From NCBI RefSeq assembly GCF_004368405.1, contig NZ_SBJH01000010.1, positions 1-64,000 of the forward strand: 64,000 bases of DNA, written 5' to 3'. Positions within the stretch are counted from its first letter, which is position 1; each line of letters opens with the position of its first letter. Positions 43,681 to 51,997 of the stretch are shown piece by piece. Both the position numbers and the translations under genes were made by a program. The notes under the pieces are model-generated. The model was not told the DNA's origin and made no database searches. It worked only from the letters and a program-made list of their open reading frames with translations. This DNA is from Olivibacter sp. XZL3 (GTDB lineage Bacteria > Bacteroidota > Bacteroidia > Sphingobacteriales > Sphingobacteriaceae).

Positions 43681-45324
43681 ATGGTTATCGCAATCGCTCA
43701 GATAAATTACCATATCGGTAATTTTGCAAAAAATACAGAAAAAATCTTGAACACCATCGCAAAGGCTAAAAATGCCGGTGTTGAGTTAGTGGTTTTTCCA
43801 GAAATTGCTGTTGGAGGCTATCTCGCTAAAGATTTATTGCGCTATGATTCCTTCTTAGATGCCTGTGAAGCAAGTGTCGATCAGATTGCCGCAGCATGTG
43901 AGGGCATAGCCTGTGTTATTGGCGCTCCTGTACGGAGTAAGCTGCCTAAAGGTAAACAATTGTATAATGCAGCGCTTTTTCTGGCGGAAGGGAGCGTACA
44001 GCATGTTGTTCATAAAACCTTATTGCCCGACTATGATGTATTTGATGAATACCGATATTTTGAGCCAAATGATGTGTTCAAATGTATTGATTATAAGGGG
44101 AGTCGAATAGCGTTGACCATCTGTGAAGATTTATGGAATGAGTATTTACCTTCACTTTACGCGCAAGATCCGATGGCGGTGTTGGCCAAGCAAGAACCGG
44201 ATATTATGATCAATATTGCTGCTTCGCCATTTTCGGAAGACCATTTTGAAAGCCGGTGCGCTGTCGTAACGGCGCACAGCAGGCGGTATGGCTTGCCCGC
44301 TTTATATGTTAATACCATAGGCGCGCATGCCGATATTATTTTCGACGGACGTTCTTTGGTGTTCGACCAACAGGCGCAGTTGATAGATGTACTAAATCCT
44401 TTCCAAGAAGATCTTCGTTATTATCATTTAGCAGGAAAGGAGCTACGCGGGACGGAGCCCGCTGAAGTCTATAAAGAGCCCCTATCAATCGCGAATATTT
44501 ACCAAGCTTTGGTTTTAGGGATTAAGGACTTTTTTTCCAAATCGGGTTTTAAAAAGGCCGTTTTAGGCCTGTCCGGTGGGATAGACTCGGCAGTGGTGGC
44601 TGCATTGGCAAGCGAAGCGCTCGGGCCTTCCAATGTAATGGGAGTGTTAATGCCTTCGGTGTATTCGAGCGGACACTCCGTACAAGACGCCCTTGATTTG
44701 GCCCGCAATCTGGGATGCCTACATGAAGTTATTCCCATTAAGGACGCCACCGAGGCCTTCGACCGGATGATGGCCCAGGCATTTGCTGGGAAGGAAAACG
44801 ATATTACCGAAGAGAATATACAGGCACGCGTCCGTGCTATTGTTTTAATGGCGATGTCCAACAAGCACGGATATATTTTGCTCAATACATCCAATAAGAG
44901 TGAGGCCGCCGTTGGCTATGGGACCTTATACGGCGATATGGCCGGCTCATTAGGGGTACTGGGCGATGTGTTTAAGACAAAAGTTTACCAGCTTGCCAAT
45001 TACATAAACCGCAACGGCATTATTATACCAGAAAATACGATCACTAAAGCGCCATCTGCCGAGCTGCGCCCTGATCAGAAAGACTCTGATTCGCTGCCAG
45101 ACTATGATGTGCTCGATGCCATACTTCACCGCTATATAGAACTGGAACGGAGTGCGAAGGAGATCATCGGAGACGGTTTCGATAAAGCCCTGGTACACCG
45201 TGTGATAAAGCTAGTGGTAGGTGCCGAATTTAAGCGATTTCAGTCGCCACCGATTTTAAGAGTTACCAGAAAGGCCTTTGGTGCAGGTCGGGCTATGCCG
45301 CTGGTTGCGCAACATCCCTTTTAA
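43681..45324 (+). CDS. nadE: Glutamine-dependent NAD+ synthase
   Basis: It makes NAD+ from deamido-NAD+, ATP and glutamine. It has 547 residues in two parts. The N-terminal nitrilase-type glutaminase has its Glu-Lys-Cys triad: VVFPEIAVGGY, HKTLLPDYDVFDEYRYF and LTICEDLW. The C-terminal synthetase begins near residue 280 with the P-loop GLSGGIDSAVVAALASEAL; SNKSEAAVGYGTLYGDMAG and PSAELRPDQKDSDSLPDYDVLD follow. The length suits the bacterial form with its own glutaminase. Confidence 0.96.
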   Translation: MVIAIAQINYHIGNFAKNTEKILNTIAKAKNAGVELVVFPEIAVGGYLAKDLLRYDSFLDACEASVDQIAAACEGIACVIGAPVRSKLPKGKQLYNAALFLAEGSVQHVVHKTLLPDYDVFDEYRYFEPNDVFKCIDYKGSRIALTICEDLWNEYLPSLYAQDPMAVLAKQEPDIMINIAASPFSEDHFESRCAVVTAHSRRYGLPALYVNTIGAHADIIFDGRSLVFDQQAQLIDVLNPFQEDLRYYHLAGKELRGTEPAEVYKEPLSIANIYQALVLGIKDFFSKSGFKKAVLGLSGGIDSAVVAALASEALGPSNVMGVLMPSVYSSGHSVQDALDLARNLGCLHEVIPIKDATEAFDRMMAQAFAGKENDITEENIQARVRAIVLMAMSNKHGYILLNTSNKSEAAVGYGTLYGDMAGSLGVLGDVFKTKVYQLANYINRNGIIIPENTITKAPSAELRPDQKDSDSLPDYDVLDAILHRYIELERSAKEIIGDGFDKALVHRVIKLVVGAEFKRFQSPPILRVTRKAFGAGRAMPLVAQHPF

Positions 45325-45419
45325 TATCAGCTGCAGTTGCAATACATTAAATTTTTCTAATCTGTAGCAGATTGGCATTAAATTCGTTATTTTTATAGCA
45401 TAATTGGGAGGTATGTAAA

Positions 45420-45974
45420 ATGAAAACAAAATGGTTCCTTTTGGCGATGGTGGCCATCGTAATGGCTGCCTGCTCACCATATAAGTACTATACAACACAG
45501 AGTAAAAACGGAGCGTTTTCTCAATATAAGACTTATGCCTGGTTGCCTGGTTTAGATTCGCTTTCTAAGTCGTATTACAATAATTCTATTGCGCAGGAAA
45601 ATATTTATGAGGCGGCCGATGCGGCTTTAAAGGCAAAGGGTCTTACTTATGATAAAAGTAACCCCGATCTACTCTTTAGGTACAAAGCCATTGTAAACAA
45701 TACCAGCAGAACAGTTTACGCGCCTATGTATGGCGGTTGGGGCTGGGGATGGGGCTGGGGCCCGTATTGGGGATGGGGCATGGGAGGTGCTGTTGGCAGA
45801 GAGCGCTATCGTGCCGGTCACATCATTATCGAAGCTATTGATGCCAAAACCAATAAAGTAATATGGCAAGGAAGAGGTACAGGCGAGGTTAGAAATCCAG
45901 AGAAAGCTGTAAATGATCTTCCTGTTGTTGTGCAGAATATTATGAAACAGTATCCTGTCATGGCACAGAATTAA
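45420..45974 (+). CDS. DUF4136 lipoprotein
   Basis: It has 184 residues. The signal peptide ends in the lipobox MAAC (Cys18), so it should be lipidated and, in this phylum, probably held in the outer membrane. Mature features of DUF4136 are FSQYKTYAWLPG, IYEAADAALKAKGL, NPDLLFRYKA, and IIEAIDAKTNKVIWQGRGTGEV. Between them lies a Gly/Trp-rich tract of about 20 residues (repeats of GWGWGW near residue 105). The role of the family is unknown. It stands alone, with its own terminator. Confidence 0.88.
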   Translation: MKTKWFLLAMVAIVMAACSPYKYYTTQSKNGAFSQYKTYAWLPGLDSLSKSYYNNSIAQENIYEAADAALKAKGLTYDKSNPDLLFRYKAIVNNTSRTVYAPMYGGWGWGWGWGPYWGWGMGGAVGRERYRAGHIIIEAIDAKTNKVIWQGRGTGEVRNPEKAVNDLPVVVQNIMKQYPVMAQN

Positions 45975-45996
45975 GAATTTTTTAAGTGATAATTTG

Positions 45997-46033
45997 AAAG
46001 GGGGCCCGAATTGATAAAAGAGCCCCTTTTTTT
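45997..46033 (+). terminator. Terminator after the DUF4136 gene
   Basis: AAAGGGGGC, a loop, GAGCCCCTTT and a T-run. One mismatch in the stem. Confidence 0.82.
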
Positions 46034-46209
46034 ATTGTTTAAGAATGGCGCGCCGCTTAAGCTACCTACGGAACAAGTCCGGCATGACGGAAAGAATGTC
46101 TAATACCTAAAGCTTTTATAGGATACCAGCTTACCGGCAGGCAGGTAAGTATCAAGATGCCCTGCCGGCGCTTAGAGCCGAAAGATCTAAGAGCTTTCGG
46201 TTTATGGCT
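46034..46209. repeat. Mosaic intergenic repeat segment R6
   Basis: This 176-bp spacer between convergent genes is packed with small palindromes: GGCGCGCC, CTTACCGGCAGGCAGGTAAG, and CCGAAAG/CTTTCGG set inside GAGCC/GGCTC. Words such as CTAAAGC, TAGGATACC and GCCTGCCGGC recur. The last hairpin lies directly at the lnt stop codon. Confidence 0.6.
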
Positions 46210-47832
46210 CTAAAGTCGGCTCCGCTTAAAGAAAGTTCCGAAGAGTAAAATCAGGTACACCGCGCAGCCTAAACCTGCTGCGTACGCTATATAATCGCCC
46301 GTAGCCGTATAGAAAGTGATGTCATCGTTGAGGTTGATATCAGCCACCAGGGCCGTTGGTACCCACCATTCGCTTTGCGAAATGATATCTCCACGCTGAT
46401 TGATGAACGCGGAAATGCCTGTATTGGCGGCACGTGCAACCGACCTCCGATTTTCTATGGCTCTCAACCGCGCATATTCCAAGTGCTGACTTTTTCCGGA
46501 CGTGTTTCCCCACCAGCCGTCATTGGTAATGACCGCAATAAATTGAGCTCCTTGCCTTACGTAATCGGCTACATAATCACCCCAGATCGACTCATAGCAG
46601 ATGATGGGCGCAGCACCGATCCCACTCTCGGAGTAGAACACCGACGGCTTTTCTTGTCGACCGTAACTTCCTGTACTACCGCCGAAGGCGGCAAATAAAG
46701 GTTTTAAAAAAGATAAATATGAAAAAGGTGTCTGTTCTACACCAGGTACCAATTTAGACTTATGGTAAAACTGCACTTTGGACGAATTGTCAATTAAAAC
46801 GGCCGCATTGAAAACATCAAAGTATTGCGGTACATTACCGAACTGTCTTGCGGACGGCGTTTGCAACGAATCATATAACAACATTGATTCTATACCCGAT
46901 AGCACATTTCCATTCTTGTAGTTATTTAAAAATTCCCTTATCCGTAAATAGCTTTCATTGCTCCTTATTTCTTCTTCGTTCACGCCGGGTGGCCTTTCCG
47001 GAATGGCCGACTCCGGCCAGATGAAAAATTCGGTATTGCTGTGGGCCTTGGCGCTCGAAAGGCGAATCAGTTGTTCGACTTGTTCGCTAATCGGCGCCTG
47101 CCATTTTTCGTAAGGATTGATGTTCGGTTGCACGACTACTACATTAGAGGGGTTTTCATGCTCCTCGTAAGTGAAATACTGAACAAGCGAAATTGCCATG
47201 GGAAAGAGCACGATCAGAGCAAAACCTAAAAATCTTTTTACGGAAAGCGGATAGCTTTTGTCGAATAGGCGTCGCCGTAAGAGAAGAAACAAGGCGATAT
47301 TGCAGGCCCAGATCCATAGCGTTCCGCCATATACACCGGTATAGGCATACCACTGAATCAATTGATGGGTGTTGGCGAAACCATTTCCCAAGGTCATCCA
47401 AGGGAATGCCAAATCCCAAGATTGATGGAGGTACTCATAGCCAATCCATAAACACACCAGTCCGGCTAAGCTTCCTGATATACTATAACGTTTTCGCAAT
47501 TGATAATAGAACCTAAATACGATAGCGATCAGCAGAGCCGCAAGACCGAATGGAATTAGGCTGATAAAGATCGCTACATAAGCCGGCATCACCGCGCTGA
47601 TAGCATTGTAAACCCAATAAATCGAAGCGGTATTCCAGATAAGCGCAGTAAATCCCGCCAACAAAAATACCTTTTTGCCTTTTTTTGTCGTATCGTCAAG
47701 GATAATGCCCTCGATAGCCATTAATAAGGGTACAAAGGCTATTAACAGAAGTGGCGCGGTATAGGGCATGGGAGGCCAGCCCAGCCATAATAAAAAGGAA
47801 CTTAATAAAGCCCAAGTATATTTGTTTTTCAT
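46210..47832 (-). CDS. lnt: Apolipoprotein N-acyltransferase
   Basis: It adds the third acyl chain to lipoproteins at the outer face of the inner membrane. It has 540 residues: about six membrane helices in the first ~220, then a nitrilase-like domain with the Glu-Lys-Cys triad in FFIWPESAIPERP, FYHKSKLVPGVEQTPF and APIICYESIWGDY. A final helix is near residue 515. I use the ATG at 47832 and not the TTG a codon before. Its presence suggests triacylated lipoproteins. Confidence 0.95.
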   Translation of the reverse strand: MKNKYTWALLSSFLLWLGWPPMPYTAPLLLIAFVPLLMAIEGIILDDTTKKGKKVFLLAGFTALIWNTASIYWVYNAISAVMPAYVAIFISLIPFGLAALLIAIVFRFYYQLRKRYSISGSLAGLVCLWIGYEYLHQSWDLAFPWMTLGNGFANTHQLIQWYAYTGVYGGTLWIWACNIALFLLLRRRLFDKSYPLSVKRFLGFALIVLFPMAISLVQYFTYEEHENPSNVVVVQPNINPYEKWQAPISEQVEQLIRLSSAKAHSNTEFFIWPESAIPERPPGVNEEEIRSNESYLRIREFLNNYKNGNVLSGIESMLLYDSLQTPSARQFGNVPQYFDVFNAAVLIDNSSKVQFYHKSKLVPGVEQTPFSYLSFLKPLFAAFGGSTGSYGRQEKPSVFYSESGIGAAPIICYESIWGDYVADYVRQGAQFIAVITNDGWWGNTSGKSQHLEYARLRAIENRRSVARAANTGISAFINQRGDIISQSEWWVPTALVADINLNDDITFYTATGDYIAYAAGLGCAVYLILLFGTFFKRSRL

Positions 47833-47946
47833 CAATAGTTACGATCCTTCAATAAATTTATATTTCCTGCATGATACAATGAAAGCTACACAAGGGACGA
47901 TTATCCGGAGTTTTTACTTGCAATGCAGCTAATCAACTGCTCATTC

Positions 47947-48582
47947 CTAGAACTGCGATAGAATATCGTTTTTCTTATTCTCGTATTCTTCCTGTGTGAT
48001 GAGCTGTTTTTCAAAAAGAAGCTTCAGTTTTTTTAATTTGGCAGTTATCTCATCTTCCGGTTCGGCATTCGCTTTAACGAAGGGTTCCTCCTCTATTTTG
48101 AGCTTCCGTTCGCTGGATGATTCTTCTGGCAAGGGCTTAGGAAGAGGTGGTGTGGCGAGCTTTTTTAATTCCAGTTCACGCAATCGTTGTTCTTCCCGCT
48201 TCTTTTCGAGCGCTTCGCTCGCTAATTGATAAAGCTTTCTTGCTTGTACTTTGGGAATATATTCTACCGTCAAGTTTTCGTTATTTTGTGGAATAACGGT
48301 AAATTTTGCCCCAAAAAACTCTTCTTTGAACGCCACATCTTTTACATCCTGCCAAGGAAAGATCTCAAAGTTAGTAGTGAGACCAAGCTTTGCTGACTCG
48401 CATAAAATGATCCGTTTAGTGGTAATAACCACGCAGTCGGGGTGCAAGGTGATGGCAGGTTTCTTTTGCACGGCAATATAACTAATCACCTCTCCTGAAG
48501 TGAGCATGTCTTTTAGCTTGCCTAGCAGTTTTTCTACCACTTTAGGGTCTTGTTCCTCGTTAAGATATTGTTCTATGTACAT
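47947..48582 (-). CDS. PH-like and SHOCT domain protein
   Basis: It has 211 residues and is cytoplasmic by sequence. The first ~125 residues form a bacterial PH-like domain (bPH type): LTSGEVISYIAVQKKPAITLHPDCVVITTKRIIL and FPWQDVKDVAFKEEFFGAKFTV. A Lys/Glu-rich and Pro-rich linker follows. The last 30 residues are a SHOCT motif (LKKLKLLFEKQLITQEEYENKKNDILSQF), found at the end of many otherwise unrelated proteins and thought to help oligomerise. The function is unknown. A TACTTTTG box at 48607-48600, part of a repeat arm, lies 17 nt before the start. Confidence 0.85.
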   Translation of the reverse strand: MYIEQYLNEEQDPKVVEKLLGKLKDMLTSGEVISYIAVQKKPAITLHPDCVVITTKRIILCESAKLGLTTNFEIFPWQDVKDVAFKEEFFGAKFTVIPQNNENLTVEYIPKVQARKLYQLASEALEKKREEQRLRELELKKLATPPLPKPLPEESSSERKLKIEEEPFVKANAEPEDEITAKLKKLKLLFEKQLITQEEYENKKNDILSQF

Positions 48583-48744
48583 TTTTCTAAGTCAAAATTC
48601 AAAAGTAAAAAAGTCAAAACCCCGAAGGGCTCATTGATGCCTTATTAAAATAAGCAAGACATCCATAATTCAAACGCTCACTTCCGAAATGGATGGTCAA
48701 GTCAAAATTCAATTCGCTAACAACTAATAACCAACCATGCTAAT
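48583..48744. repeat. Mosaic intergenic repeat segment R7
   Basis: The left half has GTCAAAATTCAAAAGTAAAAAAGTCAAAA (as overlapping GTCAAAA and TTCAAAA units), then a 33-bp stretch at 48611-48643 identical to 104-136. Later come CCATAATTCAAA and GGTCAAGTCAAAATTCAATT. It lies between the PH-SHOCT gene and the end of rsmI. Confidence 0.7.
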
Positions 48745-49410
48745 TTACGATTTTCCCGCTACACAAATTACAAACTCTCCCTTCACGGGATTGTTTTCAA
48801 AATGCGTCAATACACTTTCTATAGATCCCCTAACGGTTTCTTCATATATTTTGCTGATTTCCCGCGATACAGAAATGAATCGGTCGTTGCCCAAGAATGT
48901 ACCAAACTCGCCCAGCGTCTTTACGAGTCGGTGCGGTGATTCATAGAAAATCATGGTTCTTTCTTCGTTAACTAAAGATTTAAGCTTCGTTTGTCGCCCC
49001 TTTTTTACGGGTAAGAAACCCTCGAACACAAAGCTGTCGGTGGGTAAACCCGAATTGACCAATGCCGGGACAAAAGCCGTTGCACCCGGCAGGCAGCAAA
49101 CGTCCAATCCGTTTTTTATCGCCTCCCGGACCAACAAAAAGCCGGGGTCGGAGATAGCAGGCGTGCCCGCATCTGATATCAGCGCAACCACTTTACCCTC
49201 CTTTAAAAAACGGATCACTTCGTTTAAAGCCTTATGTTCGTTATGTTGGTGATGAGCATAGGCCTTTTTGTCTATTCCAAAATGCTTTAAGAGCGGGGCG
49301 CTTGTCCGCGTATCTTCTGCTAAGATAATATCTGCTTCTTTAAGCACGCGTATAGCACGGAAAGTCATATCTTCTAAATTGCCGACTGGAGTTGGAACGA
49401 GGTAAAGCAT
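48745..49410 (-). CDS. rsmI: 16S rRNA (cytidine-1402-2'-O)-methyltransferase
   Basis: It 2'-O-methylates C1402 in the decoding centre of 16S rRNA. It has 221 residues with the tetrapyrrole-methylase fold: LYLVPTPVGNLEDMTFRAIRVL at the start, then ILAEDTRTSAPLLKHFGI, VALISDAGTPAISDPGFLLV (SAM-binding GTPxxSDPG) and CLPGATAFVPALVNSGLPTDSF. It is shorter than E. coli RsmI (286) because it lacks the C-terminal extension, as in many Bacteroidota. Confidence 0.95.
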   Translation of the reverse strand: MLYLVPTPVGNLEDMTFRAIRVLKEADIILAEDTRTSAPLLKHFGIDKKAYAHHQHNEHKALNEVIRFLKEGKVVALISDAGTPAISDPGFLLVREAIKNGLDVCCLPGATAFVPALVNSGLPTDSFVFEGFLPVKKGRQTKLKSLVNEERTMIFYESPHRLVKTLGEFGTFLGNDRFISVSREISKIYEETVRGSIESVLTHFENNPVKGEFVICVAGKS

Positions 49411-49655
49411 TTTTTTATTTGTAAGTTTTACGTTATGAGCTGTAAGTTTTACGTTATAAGTTTGCTAACGTAGGAAACAACGCACAGGATTAAGAAGTCC
49501 GACTGAATACATTTTAGAGTAAAAGTTAAAAATTAAAAAAAGTAGCCACTCGTCACTGATACACACTCGTCACTGATCACCATCCCTACCGGAGGCAAGC
49601 CATCCCTACGGGAAGCGAGCTTTTGAATTTTTACTTTTTTACTTTTGAATTTTAA
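49411..49655. repeat. Mosaic intergenic repeat segment R8 with doubled words
   Basis: Three different words are each present twice in tandem: GTAAGTTTTACGTTAT at 49421-49436 and 49442-49457 (period 21); CACTCGTCACTGAT at 49547-49560 and 49564-49577 (period 17); CCATCCCTAC at 49580-49589 and 49600-49609 (period 20). A-rich (49519-49544) and T-rich (49625-49653) arms flank the second and third pairs and can pair. The region lies between divergent rsmI and serS. Confidence 0.75.
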
Positions 49656-49663
49656 TATCTTTG
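49656..49663 (+). promoter_or_regulatory. serS -7 box
   Basis: TATCTTTG, a full match, 20 nt before the serS ATG. It abuts the T-rich arm of segment R8, which itself has TACTTTTG at 49640-49647. Confidence 0.5.
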
Positions 49664-49682
49664 TCTGCAAAAATAAGAATAT

Positions 49683-50954
49683 ATGTTGCAAATTAGCTAT
49701 ATCCGCGAAAACAGAGACGATGTAATTAGGCGCCTAAAAGTGCGTAATTTCGATCAGTTAGCATTGGTAGATGAAGTCATACGTTTAGACGAAGAACTTC
49801 GGTCGACCAAAATTCAGTCGGAATCTATTGCAGCAGAAGGGAACGCAGCAGCGAAACGGATCGGCGAATTGATGCGCCAAGGCCAGCGAGAGGAAGCAGA
49901 AGCGATCAAGGCCAGATCTGGCGAATATAAAGATCAGTTGAAAGTGTTGAACGAACAGCTGGGCCGCTTAGAAGATGAATTTTTTGAAAAAATAGTTCAG
50001 CTTCCCAATCTTCCCTATAAGGACGTGCCGGCAGGAAAAACGGCCGACGACAATGAAATTGTGCTTGAGCATGGTGAAAAGCCGACTTTGCCGGACAATG
50101 CGCTCCCACATTGGGAGCTCGCCGCGAAATATGATATCATCGATTTTGAGCTAGGCGTTAAGGTGAGTGGGGCTGGTTTCCCAGTATACAAAGGGAAAGG
50201 AGCCAGACTTCAAAGAGCCCTTATTAATTTTTTTCTTGACCAAGCGGCGGAAAACGGCTATCGTGAAGTGCAGGTTCCCATTCTGATTAATGGTGATTCG
50301 GGCTTTGGAACCGGCCAATTGCCGGATAAAGAAGGGCAAATGTACTATGTCGGCGCAGACGACCTATACTTGATTCCGACGGCGGAAGTTCCTGTTACGA
50401 ATATGTACAGAGGCGAAATTCTGAAGCAGGAAGATTTTCCGATCAAAAATACAGCTTACACGCCTTGCTTCAGAAGAGAGGCAGGATCTTACGGAGCCCA
50501 TGTTCGAGGATTGAATCGTTTGCATCAGTTTGATAAAGTCGAACTGGTACAAATCGTTCATCCAGACAAATCTTACGAAGTGTTGGAAGAAATGAGTACT
50601 TATGTGCAATCTTTGCTACAGAAGCTGAAGCTGCCTTACCGGGTACTTCGGCTATGTGGCGGCGATATCGGTTTTGCTGCTGCCATGACCTATGATATGG
50701 AAGTGTGGAGCGGTGCGCAGCAGCGATGGCTGGAGGTTTCCTCCGTTTCAAACTTTGAGACCTTTCAAAGTAACCGTCTGAAGACCCGGTTTAAAGGCGA
50801 GGATGGAAAAATGCAGTTGGCCCATACGCTGAACGGAAGTGCGTTGGCACTTCCGCGCATTGTGGCCTGTATTTTAGAAGAAAACCAGACAGATAAAGGA
50901 ATTCGGGTTCCGGAAGTATTGGTGCCTTATACGGGCTTCGACTGGATCAGTTAA
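49683..50954 (+). CDS. serS: Seryl-tRNA synthetase
   Basis: It charges tRNA-Ser and tRNA-Sec with serine. It has 423 residues. The N-terminal arm (about 1-105) is a long antiparallel coiled coil that contacts the tRNA variable arm. The class II core follows: motif 2 in PCFRREAGSYGAHVRGLNRLHQFDKVE, and motif 3 in LNGSALALPRIVACILEENQ. The GGDIGFAAAMTYDMEVW stretch carries the serine pocket. It is a single-gene unit. Confidence 0.97.
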   Translation: MLQISYIRENRDDVIRRLKVRNFDQLALVDEVIRLDEELRSTKIQSESIAAEGNAAAKRIGELMRQGQREEAEAIKARSGEYKDQLKVLNEQLGRLEDEFFEKIVQLPNLPYKDVPAGKTADDNEIVLEHGEKPTLPDNALPHWELAAKYDIIDFELGVKVSGAGFPVYKGKGARLQRALINFFLDQAAENGYREVQVPILINGDSGFGTGQLPDKEGQMYYVGADDLYLIPTAEVPVTNMYRGEILKQEDFPIKNTAYTPCFRREAGSYGAHVRGLNRLHQFDKVELVQIVHPDKSYEVLEEMSTYVQSLLQKLKLPYRVLRLCGGDIGFAAAMTYDMEVWSGAQQRWLEVSSVSNFETFQSNRLKTRFKGEDGKMQLAHTLNGSALALPRIVACILEENQTDKGIRVPEVLVPYTGFDWIS

Positions 50955-50968
50955 GTCCATGCCTTGTA

Positions 50969-51008
50969 GTTGTCCCCTTTAAATCGAGCCGCGATTAAAG
51001 GGGACAAC
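50969..51008. terminator. Stem-loop after serS
   Basis: GTTGTCCCCTTTAAATCG pairs with CGATTAAAGGGGACAAC, with one bulged A and a four-base loop. The stem is 17 bp, but no long T-run follows, so it may terminate weakly or protect the 3' end. Confidence 0.7.
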
Positions 51009-51141
51009 CAGTTTACGTTTAAATCTCAATTCGACCGAATGCTAAACAGTTTTTTATACTTGTTTGTTAAAAGGAACGAACAGGCAAATTTGCCTGTTTC
51101 ATAAATTTTTTCTAACTTAAGCATATAAAACTGGAGGTTGT

Positions 51142-51852
51142 ATGTCCAAGTTAAATGCCGATTGGTTTATTGAAATCCCTTTGGATTTTGAATATAAGAA
51201 GTATCAACTCTTAGCCTACCTAAAAGAAATTAACCACCACTTTCACAAGAACAGGTTGTACCCAAATCTGAATGATCTTGTCTTTCATTACAATAACTTA
51301 CAGAAATTCAAGAAGGACAAGACAACATTGCAAGACTCTTTTCCGGTACGGTTAACGCACGCCGATACCGAGGCGGTCAAGTTAACCTATGAAAAATTGG
51401 TGAACGACGATGCGTTGATGATAGAGATTGAACGCATTATCAGCTATGCGATTGTGAAGTTAGATCGGGTTCTTAAGGAAGGGAAAGAGATTTATGATTT
51501 TGTTGAAAACTGCTTGACTATTGAGGCGATTGGCGTTATGCCTTTGTATCCTTATAACGGATACATGCTACTTAAAAACGGGGATGAAAAAGGAATTCTC
51601 GTGTACGAATATCAGGTAACGCTGTTTGAAGGTAAAGATGAAAAATATCGAGGTGTTCATATGAAATATCTCACCAAGTACGACCGTCATTTCCTTTATA
51701 GTACGCCCGAATCGATTAGAAAAGATCTGATTCACCAAAGAAAGACGCTCCCTAATCCAGCCGTTTATCATGTAGAGAGCGATATCACTTTTCCGCTAGA
51801 TCAGACTTTACTGCCCATGGCTAAGCGTACCTTGATGAAGGAGATTTCTTAA
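51142..51852 (+). CDS. Conserved Bacteroidota protein of unknown function
   Basis: It has 236 residues and is soluble and charged. It starts KLNADWFIEIPLDFEYKKYQLLAYLKEI; helical regions cover residues 15-130 (RIISYAIVKLDRVLKEGKEIYDFV). The second half is more beta-rich (YNGYMLLKNGDEKGILVYEYQVTLF, GVHMKYLTKYD). I recall similar proteins in the phylum but no named domain. A GGAGG lies about 6 nt before the ATG, one of few good SD sites here. It is not part of a visible operon. Confidence 0.75.
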   Translation: MSKLNADWFIEIPLDFEYKKYQLLAYLKEINHHFHKNRLYPNLNDLVFHYNNLQKFKKDKTTLQDSFPVRLTHADTEAVKLTYEKLVNDDALMIEIERIISYAIVKLDRVLKEGKEIYDFVENCLTIEAIGVMPLYPYNGYMLLKNGDEKGILVYEYQVTLFEGKDEKYRGVHMKYLTKYDRHFLYSTPESIRKDLIHQRKTLPNPAVYHVESDITFPLDQTLLPMAKRTLMKEIS

Positions 51853-51892
51853 GCGGCGCAACCATTTTTTCGGCCGTTTTCGTCTTCCACCT

Positions 51893-51983
51893 TTATAACC
51901 TGAGTTCGACTATGCTTTATGAGCTCAGGGATTCAATAGCCATCGTTCTGAACAGAAAATAATATTCGATCTCAGGTTTATAA
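51893..51983. repeat. Hairpin repeat, copy A
   Basis: TTATAACCTGAGTTCGA at the left pairs with TCGATCTCAGGTTTATAA at the right, over ends of about 17 nt. An inner CTCAGG at 51924-51929 could pair with the same left arm, giving an alternative fold. Copy B at 25192-25256 shares the core TTCTTTATGAGCTCAG-type sequence but lacks about 28 bp of A. The element lies just before a HAD hydrolase gene. Confidence 0.8.
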
Positions 51984-51997
51984 CTATCTTTACGGTT

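Noticed and set aside
40826-45324. A dedicated NAD-precursor salvage operon (phosphatase to nadE)
   Set aside because: The e(P4)-like phosphatase and nadE are 2 kb apart with a terminator-free but gene-poor gap and unrelated genes between; the link is only suggestive.
49411-49655. CRISPR-like array in R8
   Set aside because: Only doubled words, each with a different sequence; no constant repeat with unique spacers, and no cas genes nearby.
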